The notes under the pieces were generated by a model that did no database searches, was not told where the DNA came from, and saw nothing but the letters and a program-made list of their open reading frames with translations. A program made the translations under genes and the position numbers. This document shows, piece after piece, positions 1 to 5,234 of a stretch of 5,234 bases of DNA (position 1 is its first letter; each line of letters begins with the position of its first letter). This DNA is from an uncultured Bryobacterales bacterium (GTDB lineage: Bacteria > Acidobacteriota > Terriglobia > Bryobacterales > UBA6623): positions 1 through 5,234 of the forward strand of contig CAMPKL010000305.1 of assembly GCA_946887065.1 (NCBI GenBank). The letters are read 5' to 3'.

Positions 1-1618
1 TCCATGCCTTGTATCCGGCGCCGTTCGGATCCGCCAGCAGAGCAGAGGACGGACGTCCGCGCTCCGCGCCATTCGAAATCGTCGCCCGAAGGACTGCGTC
101 GCTGTCGGGGGCGAATGCCGCCTTCCCATCGATTTGCAGCGAGAAGCCGCGGCTGCCCTCCGGAACAGGGACCTCAAATTCCAACTCTGATTCGCTCGCA
201 GTCACGAACGAGTCTGCATCGATGGGCTCGCCGTTAGGGCCTTTGCCAAAGCCGATCTTCGCGGCTATTTCAGGTCCCAGCAGTTCTCGCAACGAGATGC
301 CCGGCCCAGGTCCTCGGCGCTCCTCAGGTTGCTCCGGCTGGGCGGCCTGCCCGTCCGCACCAGGAGTCGCCGGCGGCCGCGGCGCTTGGAAACGAACGAC
401 TCCGCCGCTCCAAACGATGTACGGCTTGTCTTTGGCGCCAGGATTAGCAGACGTAACCGAAATCACGACCTTCGGCTGGTCGTCGCGACCGAGCCGGCTT
501 TGAAATCTAAACTTGTTCTCAGTCGCCGCTTCCAACTCGGCAGCGGTCAGCACCAAGGCGCGTTCGTCGCCGGCGCCCCCCGCGGCCAGTTCACCGGCGC
601 CCAGCAGCCAACGGGGCCAGAAGATCAACTCTTCCTGAACCTTCGTGCTGCCCGCGCGAGCGGCCTTGGTGACTTCGGCAACGTCGTTGGCCCCAGGAGC
701 GGGCAATGCACGCCACAGGTCCACGATCTTCGAAGTCGGATAGCTCGGCTCCGGCGCGTTCATCACCGACCAAACATGCTCGACGAAACGAGTGCTGACC
801 CCTTCCTTCTCGGCAAGATCGGCGATCGTCGCCCGGGCCATGCCCAATGCCTTGCGATGCTTGTACTGCCAGGCGACAAAGAATGCTTGACCATAACGGT
901 CCATCCCGTAGGGGCGTCCGCCCTCGCCGGAGGCGGCGCGGAAGCCGTTCTGCTCATAGATCTTCGTAATCCGATCGACCGCGGACAACTCGGAGCCGCT
1001 CAGCCCCGGATCGACGAAGAAGCCCAGGGGGCCAGCGCCGATGACGGCGTGATCGGCAACCTTTTTGGCCGCGCTGAGATAAAGCTCCAGCTTGGCGTCG
1101 GCCATGAACTGCACGCTGCCGAAATTGGAAAAGCCCTCGCCGCCGACAGCCTCCCCTTGGAACACCCGAGCAAAGTCAAATTCAAGACCGGTCAAATCTT
1201 CGACGGAATACTCATACTCGGCGCTCGTCAGCTGCCGGACTGTCACCTCGCCTGGGTCTCCCGCGTGCTTTTTGGCATAGGCATCCAGTTCCGAGCGAAT
1301 CCAGGTGACGACCTGGGCGCGCTGCTCATCCGAGGGCTGCGGCATCGCGACCGGGGGCATCTTGTGCGTTTCCAGCGCTTCGGCTACCTTCTCCCATTGC
1401 TGGAAGCTGGCGGCGACGGACTCTTGCTTAGAAATCCGCTCCAGACTCAGGCCGCCCGCCGAAGCGGCGTCGCCATGGCAGGTAAAGCAATACTGCTGCA
1501 GCGTCGGGAGCGCTTCTCCATCGAGCGCAAATAGCGGCCCGGCCGAAGCCAGAGACGCAACCGCCACGATCAGCATTTGCGCTAACCGACGACAGCCAAG
1601 AGTCCGCAAAATATTCAT
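1..1618 (-). CDS. Secreted planctomycete cytochrome c / DUF1587 protein (N-terminal 539 aa; 3' end outside window)
   Basis: The minus-strand frame opens at ATG (1618-1616) and stays open to base 1, so the C-terminus lies beyond the left edge. Residues 1 to about 31 look like an export signal: a basic start with RR at 10-11, then a hydrophobic stretch (LIVAVASLASA), with cleavage plausible after A26 or A31. A heme-attachment motif CFTCH follows at 44-48, and M87 in HKMPP is the likely distal heme ligand; this matches the planctomycete cytochrome c (PSCyt1) domain. Residues about 125-189 (VTVRQLTSAEYEYSVEDLTG onward) match DUF1587. Residues 411-440 form a Pro/Gln/Glu-rich linker. Family members usually continue into DUF1592, DUF1588 and DUF1585, which would lie outside. 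It should be a heme protein outside the cytoplasmic membrane; its substrate is unknown, and a redox or polymer-degradation role for the family is only proposed. No good ribosome-binding site precedes the ATG. The large open frames on the opposite strand here are shadows. Confidence 0.9.
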   Translation of the reverse strand, partial: MNILRTLGCRRLAQMLIVAVASLASAGPLFALDGEALPTLQQYCFTCHGDAASAGGLSLERISKQESVAASFQQWEKVAEALETHKMPPVAMPQPSDEQRAQVVTWIRSELDAYAKKHAGDPGEVTVRQLTSAEYEYSVEDLTGLEFDFARVFQGEAVGGEGFSNFGSVQFMADAKLELYLSAAKKVADHAVIGAGPLGFFVDPGLSGSELSAVDRITKIYEQNGFRAASGEGGRPYGMDRYGQAFFVAWQYKHRKALGMARATIADLAEKEGVSTRFVEHVWSVMNAPEPSYPTSKIVDLWRALPAPGANDVAEVTKAARAGSTKVQEELIFWPRWLLGAGELAAGGAGDERALVLTAAELEAATENKFRFQSRLGRDDQPKVVISVTSANPGAKDKPYIVWSGGVVRFQAPRPPATPGADGQAAQPEQPEERRGPGPGISLRELLGPEIAAKIGFGKGPNGEPIDADSFVTASESELEFEVPVPEGSRGFSLQIDGKAAFAPDSDAVLRATISNGAERGRPSSALLADPNGAGYKAW

Positions 1619-1643
1619 AACATTGACCAAAATGACCCTGCTT

Positions 1644-1672
1644 ATTTTAAGGCCTAGTCCAACGAGCGTCCA
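1644..1672 (-). promoter_or_regulatory. Candidate sigma-70-like promoter for the cytochrome gene
   Basis: Read on the minus strand, TGGACG (1672-1667; 4 of 6 matches to TTGACA) is separated by exactly 17 bases from TAAAAT (1649-1644; 5 of 6 matches to TATAAT). Transcription would start near 1637 and leave a leader of about 19 bases before the ATG at 1618. The -35 element lies in the loop of the inverted repeat at 1661-1680. It was found by eye in an AT-rich patch, so chance matches are possible. Confidence 0.3.
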
Positions 1673-1680
1673 GTCTCGTT
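1661..1680. repeat. Inverted repeat AACGAG-8-CTCGTT
   Basis: A perfect 6-base inverted repeat with an 8-base spacer lies in the gap between the divergent cytochrome and gpmI genes. It encloses the proposed -35 element of the cytochrome promoter, so it could be an operator. Neither arm extends further, and short repeats like this also occur by chance. Confidence 0.35.
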
Positions 1681-1742
1681 ATCGCAACCAGGCGACGAAA
1701 ACTTGCCTCGCGGACACACGTCCACCTCAAATCGAGACGAAT

Positions 1743-1752
1743 CAAGCGCTTG
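1743..1752. repeat. 10-base perfect palindrome CAAGCGCTTG
   Basis: This is a gapless self-complementary 10-mer in the middle of the divergent intergenic region, 77 bases before the gpmI start. It could be a small protein-binding site. No regulator can be named from it. Confidence 0.3.
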
Positions 1753-1768
1753 GTCCGTTACCATCGCC

Positions 1769-1785
1769 GCGGATAACCTATCCGC
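1769..1785. repeat. Inverted repeat GCGGATA-ACC-TATCCGC upstream of gpmI
   Basis: Perfect 7-base arms surround a 3-base centre, 44 bases before the gpmI ATG. As DNA it is a compact operator-like dyad; as RNA it would form a tight hairpin in a gpmI leader. There is no T-tract after it, so it is not a standard intrinsic terminator. A role in gpmI or cytochrome control is inferred from position only. Confidence 0.4.
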
Positions 1786-1828
1786 ATCGCGCCGGCGGCG
1801 CAATCGGACGCTGCAATAATAAAATTTC

Positions 1829-3370
1829 ATGGCTCGACCAAGACCTGTAGTCCTCACCATCATGGACGGCTGGGGACACAATCCCGACCCCAAAAACAAC
1901 GCCGTCGCCATGGCCCGCAAGCCCAACTTCGATCGCCTCTGGCAGAAGTACCCGCACACTCTGATCCGCACCGACGGGCCTTTCGTCGGCTTGCCCGAGG
2001 GACAAATGGGCAACAGCGAGGTGGGCCATCTCAATATCGGCTCCGGCCGCATCATCAAGATGGAGATCACCCGCATCGATGAACTCATCGCCAGCGGGAA
2101 TGTCGGCGAAAACCCGGCCTTGCGGGGGGCCATGGAACACGGCGCCAAGACCCGCCTGCACATTCTCGGGCTGTGCAGCGACGGCGGCGTCCATTCGCAA
2201 CTCAGCCACATTATTGGGCTCGTCGAGTTAGCCAAGAAGCAGGGCGTCCGCGAAGTCTACTTGCACTGTTTCACCGATGGCCGCGACACGCCCCCCGAGA
2301 GCGGCGCCGGATTCATCGCTGAACTGCAGCACGCGCTCGACCAGATCGGCCTCGGCAAGATCGCCACCGTCTCGGGCCGCTACTACGCCATGGACCGCGA
2401 TAAGCGTTGGGAGCGCATTGAGAAAGCCTTCGACGCCATGGTGCTGGGTCAGGGCATCAAGCAAACCGATCCGGTGGAAGCGATCAAGCGTTCCTACGAA
2501 CGCGGCGTCACCGATGAGTTCATCGAGCCGGTGGTGATCACGGATTCCAACGGCGTGCCCATTGCGCAGATCCGCGACGGAGACGCAGTCTTGTTCGCTA
2601 ACTTCCGCGCTGACCGCGCCCGCGAAATCACCTTGGCGCTCACCTCCGAAACGCTCGAGCGGCCATCGCGTAACAAGGCGCCTAAGAACCTGCACTACAC
2701 GACGATGACCGAGTACGACGAGAAGTACACGTTCCCGGTCGTGATCGAGAAGCATTTCCCGGCGCACGTTCTTGGAGAGGTTTGCGAAGCCAACGGGCTG
2801 ACCAATTTGCGCACGGCCGAGACCGAGAAGTATCCCCACGTCACGTATTTCTTCAACGGCGGCCAGGAGACGCCGTTCAAAGGCGAAGAGCGTGAAGTCG
2901 TCGCCTCTCGCAAAGACGTCGCGACCTACGATCTAGCTCCCGAGATGAGCGCCGCCGGAGTTTGCGACGTCGTCGTGCGCGGCATCGAGAGCAAATCCTT
3001 CGACGTCATTATCGTCAACTTCGCCAACGGCGACATGGTCGGGCACACCGGCGTCATTCCCGCTGCAGTTAAGGCGATTGAGACCGTCGACACCTGCCTG
3101 GGACAAATCGAAGCCGCGCTCAAACCCTACGACGCCGCGTGGATCATCACCGCTGACCACGGCAATGCCGATCTGCTGGTCGACCCCGTCACCGGCCTGC
3201 CGCACACCTACCACACGCTTTTCCCGGTGCCGTTCATCTTGGCCAGCAATTACGCGGGACCGTTGCACGAAGGCGGATCATTGCGCGACATCTCGCCGAC
3301 TATCCTCGGTTTGATGGGCGTCGAGCAGCCCAAAGAGATGACCGGCCGCGATTTGCGCGCACGGAACTGA
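1829..3370 (+). CDS. gpmI: 2,3-bisphosphoglycerate-independent phosphoglycerate mutase
   Basis: This enzyme interconverts 3-phosphoglycerate and 2-phosphoglycerate in lower glycolysis and gluconeogenesis, in the cytoplasm, through a phosphoserine intermediate and a two-metal (usually Mn) site. The 513-residue length is normal for the family. Visible active-site residues are D13 (MDGWG), the nucleophile S63 (QMGNSEVGH), H122, R152-D153 (TDGRDTPP), R184 and R190 (SGRYYAMDR), R260 and R263 (NFRADRAR), K334 (ETEKYPHV), D402 and H406 (NGDMVGHTG), D443-H444 (ADHGN) and H462. The phosphatase-like domain is split by the inserted transferase domain (about residues 80-310), as usual for the family. The start is fixed by the family N-terminus directly before MDGWG. 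The 20 bases upstream are AT-rich (aataataaaattt) without a Shine-Dalgarno sequence, so initiation is SD-independent or near-leaderless. It is transcribed divergently from the cytochrome gene and convergently with the ATPase gene. Nothing in it looks damaged. Confidence 0.98.
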   Translation: MARPRPVVLTIMDGWGHNPDPKNNAVAMARKPNFDRLWQKYPHTLIRTDGPFVGLPEGQMGNSEVGHLNIGSGRIIKMEITRIDELIASGNVGENPALRGAMEHGAKTRLHILGLCSDGGVHSQLSHIIGLVELAKKQGVREVYLHCFTDGRDTPPESGAGFIAELQHALDQIGLGKIATVSGRYYAMDRDKRWERIEKAFDAMVLGQGIKQTDPVEAIKRSYERGVTDEFIEPVVITDSNGVPIAQIRDGDAVLFANFRADRAREITLALTSETLERPSRNKAPKNLHYTTMTEYDEKYTFPVVIEKHFPAHVLGEVCEANGLTNLRTAETEKYPHVTYFFNGGQETPFKGEEREVVASRKDVATYDLAPEMSAAGVCDVVVRGIESKSFDVIIVNFANGDMVGHTGVIPAAVKAIETVDTCLGQIEAALKPYDAAWIITADHGNADLLVDPVTGLPHTYHTLFPVPFILASNYAGPLHEGGSLRDISPTILGLMGVEQPKEMTGRDLRARN

Positions 3371-3482
3371 GGCTCCATCGTGACCACCGGCCGAACCCGG
3401 TCCGCCGCCATGTGTTTCTGTCGGCGAGGCATGGTGAGTGGCTCCTCTCGTCCCTCAGGTTCCCAATTTTGCGTAGGCGCGA
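3371..3482. other. Convergent intergenic gap, no clear terminator
   Basis: These 112 bases separate the 3' ends of gpmI and the ATPase gene. The only hairpin seen is ACCGG (3386-3390) with CCGGT (3397-3401) around a 6-base loop, just after the gpmI stop. It has only five pairs and no T-run on either strand, so a function as terminator is weakly supported. No small open frame with a credible start and RBS was found. Confidence 0.5.
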
Positions 3483-4673
3483 TTAGTCTAGCCAGTCTTC
3501 TCCCGGCATGGTCCTAATCATGAACTCATCGAAGAGGGGCACCGTGAAAGCGGTGTCTCCATATGTTGGGCTCCAAACCATTCCCTTTTTGATCAAGCTG
3601 CTCCGACAAGGCCCGAGGGACTGGGACCGTCTACGAAGCCTTTCGGCGATGTCGCCAGACCGGTGCGGCCCAGGACCAAGATCGGCCATCGCCCGAACAT
3701 ATTTCTTCTCTGCCAGCGTCAAACGATCAAAACGAACTCTAAAGAAGCTTTCATCTAGAGCCGCTACAGATGTCTCAGAGGCCCTAAGTACATCGGCCTT
3801 GGTGATGGGGCTTGCGCTGGCCACATCCCAAGTGTGCTTACCCCACTCTTGAAGAAAGTAGGGATAACCTCGAGTCTGCGAGAGTATTGCCGCCACAGCG
3901 TCAGGCTCGAAAATGACGCCCCGATCTTCTGCCGGCTTTACTATCGCCAGCCTTGCTGAGGATTCGGGCAGTGCCCCGATCATCGGAAAGTCGAAAAGGC
4001 GCTCCGCGTAAGATTTGGCTTGCCCGGCGAGGCCGCGTAACTGTGGCAACCCAGCTCCGACGACTGTGAGCGGCAGGCGGCTTTGGGCGCAGTAGTGGAG
4101 CGCCGATATTAGCGCGGCGAACTGTTCTTCCTTTACATACTGTAGTTCGTCGATGAACAAGACAACTGCAGTCCCTCCGGCCTTAGCCGCGAGCCCAACC
4201 TGCTCAAGTAGCGATGAAAGGTCCCCTTCGAGTTGCCCGTTGTCTGCAAGACCCGGCTCGGGATCGAAATCCAAACCAACTTCAATATCTCGATACTTGA
4301 CTTTCAGCCCGCGAACGAACCCAGCAAGCGCCTTGAGGCCCCGCCTCGCTGTATCCCTTGCTGATTCACTCAAGCTCAACTGTAAGAGTATCTGGCGAAG
4401 TTGTGGAGCAAGCAGCGCTGGTAGCGAGAGGTTTTCGGGAGCCTCTATGCGAACTGAGTGGACACCCTGGGCCAAAGAATCCCTGCGCATTTGCTCTAGT
4501 AAAACAGTCTTCCCGACACCACGTAAGCCAACCATTATCAAGCTCTTAGCGGGATTGGATATTTTCAGGCGGGCAATCGCGATGCGAATCTGTTCCCTCA
4601 ATTCGTCACGCCCAGCCAGTTCAGGCGGGGGCGTCCCTGCTCCGGGAGAATATGGATTGGTTATAGGGTCCAC
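3483..4673 (-). CDS. AAA+ ATPase, Orc1/Cdc6-like (AAA_16 type), function unknown
   Basis: This is a complete 396-residue ATPase. The start is GTG at 4673-4671: an in-frame TGA lies 9 codons upstream with no other usual start between, and the next Met (47) would cut into the P-loop domain. GGGG at 4679-4676 is a weak RBS. The N-terminus (NPYSPGAGTPPPELAGRDEL) is the conserved lead-in of a widespread bacterial ATPase family. Walker A is GLRGVGKT at 49-56 and Walker B is VVLFIDE at 170-176. A sensor-1-like strand (LTVVGAGLP) covers 202-210, followed by SYAERLF at 221-227 and GYPYFLQEWGKH at 269-280. Residues about 314-390 look like a winged helix, with SGDIAERL at 339-346 as the possible helix-turn-helix entry. 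There is no signal peptide or membrane segment. An ATP-dependent DNA- or partner-binding switch is inferred from domains; no process can be assigned. Codon use differs from its neighbours (ATA for Ile, AGG for Arg), suggesting transfer. No toxin, transposase or other partner gene is adjacent. Confidence 0.9.
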   Translation of the reverse strand: MDPITNPYSPGAGTPPPELAGRDELREQIRIAIARLKISNPAKSLIMVGLRGVGKTVLLEQMRRDSLAQGVHSVRIEAPENLSLPALLAPQLRQILLQLSLSESARDTARRGLKALAGFVRGLKVKYRDIEVGLDFDPEPGLADNGQLEGDLSSLLEQVGLAAKAGGTAVVLFIDELQYVKEEQFAALISALHYCAQSRLPLTVVGAGLPQLRGLAGQAKSYAERLFDFPMIGALPESSARLAIVKPAEDRGVIFEPDAVAAILSQTRGYPYFLQEWGKHTWDVASASPITKADVLRASETSVAALDESFFRVRFDRLTLAEKKYVRAMADLGPGPHRSGDIAERLRRRSQSLGPCRSSLIKKGMVWSPTYGDTAFTVPLFDEFMIRTMPGEDWLD

Positions 4674-4681
4674 GGCCCCGA

Positions 4682-4740
4682 TTGTAGCAAGTTTAGTTCA
4701 GTTTATACGATATACATAAACTCATCTAAACTTTGTATAA
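4682..4740. repeat. Large AT-rich dyad with four AGTTTA half-sites (probable operator or recombination site)
   Basis: The symmetry centre is base 4711. Of the 25 base pairs from 4682/4740 inward to 4706/4716, 20 are complementary. The strongest blocks are AAGTTTAG (4689-4696) against CTAAACTT (4726-4733) and AGTTTAT (4700-4706) against ATAAACT (4716-4722). The AGTTTA motif thus occurs at 4690 and 4700 on the plus strand, exactly 10 bases apart, and is mirrored at 4716-4722 and 4726-4732 on the other side. The central 9 bases (4707-4715) are unpaired. This geometry suits two protein dimers on the same face of the helix. It lies 9-67 bases before the ATPase start codon. The symmetry is directly visible; the binding role is inferred. 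Confidence 0.75.
4702..4730 (-). promoter_or_regulatory. Candidate promoter of the ATPase gene, inside the dyad
   Basis: On the minus strand, TTTAGA (4730-4725; 4 of 6 matches to TTGACA) and TATAAA (4707-4702; 5 of 6 matches to TATAAT) are separated by 17 bases. Transcription would start near 4695, about 22 bases before the GTG. Another -10-like hexamer, TACAAT (4686-4681), has no matching -35. Both promoter boxes coincide with arms of the dyad, so a protein bound there should block RNA polymerase. Confidence 0.4.
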
Positions 4741-4790
4741 GCGTTGGTTTCGGGCGGAGTGACACCCTTCCATCGCCATCGCCATAAATC

Positions 4791-4840
4791 GCCGGACCCA
4801 GCGGGACATCAGTGGACATCCACGGACCTGGGCGGACAGT
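4791..4840. repeat. Five phased 10-base repeats centred on GGAC
   Basis: GGAC occurs at 4794, 4804, 4814, 4824 and 4834, an exact 10-base period, giving units of the form nnnGGACnnn (gccGGACcca, gcgGGACatc, agtGGACatc, cacGGACctg, ggcGGACagt). A degenerate GGCC at 4844 and TGAC at 4864 keep the phase, and an off-phase GGAC sits at 4875. Units two and three share GGACATC. The array lies between the transketolase stop codon and the ATPase control region. One site per helical turn suggests cooperative protein binding, but it could also be a decayed tandem duplication or a repeat dispersed in this genome. Confidence 0.6.
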
Positions 4841-4850
4841 GGCGGCCCCG

Positions 4851-4863
4851 ACGGGCGTCCCGT
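4851..4863 (-). terminator. Weak hairpin downstream of transketolase
   Basis: ACGGG (4851-4855) and CCCGT (4859-4863) pair around a 3-base loop, about 28 bases past the transketolase stop codon in its direction of transcription. The stem has only five pairs and the following bases are GC-rich with no U-run, so it would at best be a weak or factor-assisted terminator. It may simply be part of the GGAC-repeat tract. Confidence 0.2.
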
Positions 4864-4890
4864 TGACATGGGGCGGACAGCAGAGGGCGG

Positions 4891-5234
4891 CTAGAGCAGC
4901 GACTTGACCGCCTTGATGATGTGATTCGCGGAGATGCCGTACTTCTCCAGCAACTCGTCCGGCTGGCCGCTGCGGGCGATTTCGCGCACGGCGAGTTTCT
5001 TCAGTTTGATATTGCCTTCTTCGGCTAAGGCGCTCAGCACCGCGTCGCCGACTCCGCCCGCCGCGTAGTGATCTTCGACGGTAACGACCCTGCCGCCCGT
5101 GGCGCGGGCGCAGGCGACCAGCGTCTTCTTGTCCACGGGGCGGATGCTGAACAAGTCCACCACGCGGATCGCGATTCCCTGCTTGGCCAATTCCTTGTGC
5201 GCTTTCAACGCCTCGAACAGGGTGACTCCTGCGC
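4891..5234 (-). CDS. tkt: Transketolase, C-terminal domain (5' part outside window)
   Basis: The minus-strand frame ends at TAG (4893-4891) and stays open to the right edge, giving the last 114 codons. The protein moves two-carbon ketol units between sugar phosphates in the non-oxidative pentose phosphate pathway, using thiamine diphosphate, in the cytoplasm. The visible part is the C-terminal transketolase domain: GVTLFEALKAHKELAKQGI, RVVDLFSIRPVD, ATGGRVVTVEDHY, AAGGVGDAV, ARSGQPDELLEKYGI. Order and spacing match the shorter animal-like transketolases more closely, from memory, than the long E. coli TktA type. The thiamine and pyrimidine-binding domains would be beyond the edge. The TTG at 5208 is internal, because homology (AGVTLFEA) continues upstream of it. 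A split enzyme whose C-terminal half is a separate subunit cannot be excluded from this fragment. It is co-directional with the ATPase gene but 217 bases away. Confidence 0.93.
   Translation of the reverse strand, partial: AGVTLFEALKAHKELAKQGIAIRVVDLFSIRPVDKKTLVACARATGGRVVTVEDHYAAGGVGDAVLSALAEEGNIKLKKLAVREIARSGQPDELLEKYGISANHIIKAVKSLL

Noticed and set aside
329..1534. A 401-codon open frame on the plus strand
   Set aside because: It lies wholly antisense to the cytochrome/DUF1587 gene, whose heme motif, signal peptide and DUF1587 match are clear. Its translation has no recognisable domain; long antisense frames are common in GC-rich coding DNA.
1654..2839. Minus-strand open frames (1654-2235, 1778-2209, 2228-2839) opposite gpmI
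   Set aside because: They overlap a fully conserved gpmI with every catalytic residue in place and encode no recognisable protein, so they are antisense shadows.
3386..3401. ACCGG/CCGGT hairpin as the gpmI terminator
   Set aside because: Only five pairs with a 6-base loop and no following T-run; insufficient for an intrinsic terminator call.
4153..4719. A 188-codon plus-strand frame opposite the ATPase
   Set aside because: It is antisense to the Walker motifs region of an intact ATPase and has low-complexity Ser/Arg/Pro-rich composition typical of a shadow frame.
4771..4783. Tandem CATCGC repeat as a functional element
   Set aside because: Only two copies plus three bases; too short to distinguish from chance.
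4791..4840. CRISPR array
   Set aside because: The repeat unit is 10 bases with only GGAC conserved; there are no 25-40 base repeats or unique spacers, and no cas genes.
4734..4890. A small gene in the gap between the transketolase and the ATPase
   Set aside because: The open stretches are only a few codons long, for example ATG at 4868 ending at TAG 4893, with no RBS or conserved feature.
4891..5208. Transketolase fragment as a complete 105-residue gene starting at TTG 5208
   Set aside because: The same frame continues upstream to the window edge with family-matching residues (AGVTLFEA), so the TTG codes for an internal leucine.

Overview
The window reads as a piece of a planctomycete chromosome, probably Pirellulales-like. 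The evidence is the secreted cytochrome-c/DUF1587 gene at the left edge, a family that is massively expanded in Planctomycetes. Weaker support comes from the GC-rich coding with G/C-heavy third positions and the lack of good Shine-Dalgarno sequences in front of every visible start. Lineage is an inference from gene families; no marker gene is present.

Layout: (1) 1-1618, minus strand: the first 539 residues of a large exported planctomycete cytochrome c protein (signal peptide, CxxCH heme site, DUF1587), running off the left edge. (2) 1619-1828: a 210-base divergent promoter region with three short inverted repeats. (3) 1829-3370, plus strand: complete gpmI, cofactor-independent phosphoglycerate mutase, with all expected catalytic residues. 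(4) 3371-3482: a short convergent gap without a convincing terminator. (5) 3483-4673, minus strand: a complete 396-residue AAA+ ATPase of the Orc1/Cdc6-like (AAA_16) type with a C-terminal winged-helix-like region. It starts at GTG, and its codon use is visibly unlike its neighbours. (6) 4674-4890: a 217-base non-coding stretch holding a large AT-rich dyad (4682-4740) with four AGTTTA-type half-sites over the predicted ATPase promoter, then five GGAC-centred repeats at an exact 10-base period (4791-4840). (7) 4891-5234, minus strand: the last 114 codons of a transketolase of the animal-TKT-like type, running off the right edge.

Two central-carbon genes (gpmI for lower glycolysis, tkt for the pentose phosphate pathway) therefore flank a solitary ATPase that looks like an accessory insertion with its own elaborate control region. 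The cytochrome protein shares only the divergent promoter region with gpmI; no functional link is evident. The part most worth a second look is the ATPase together with the dyad and phased repeats upstream of it: it could be an autoregulated DNA-binding ATPase with a multi-site operator, or the dyad could be a recombination site marking how the gene arrived. Neither reading is proven by the sequence.
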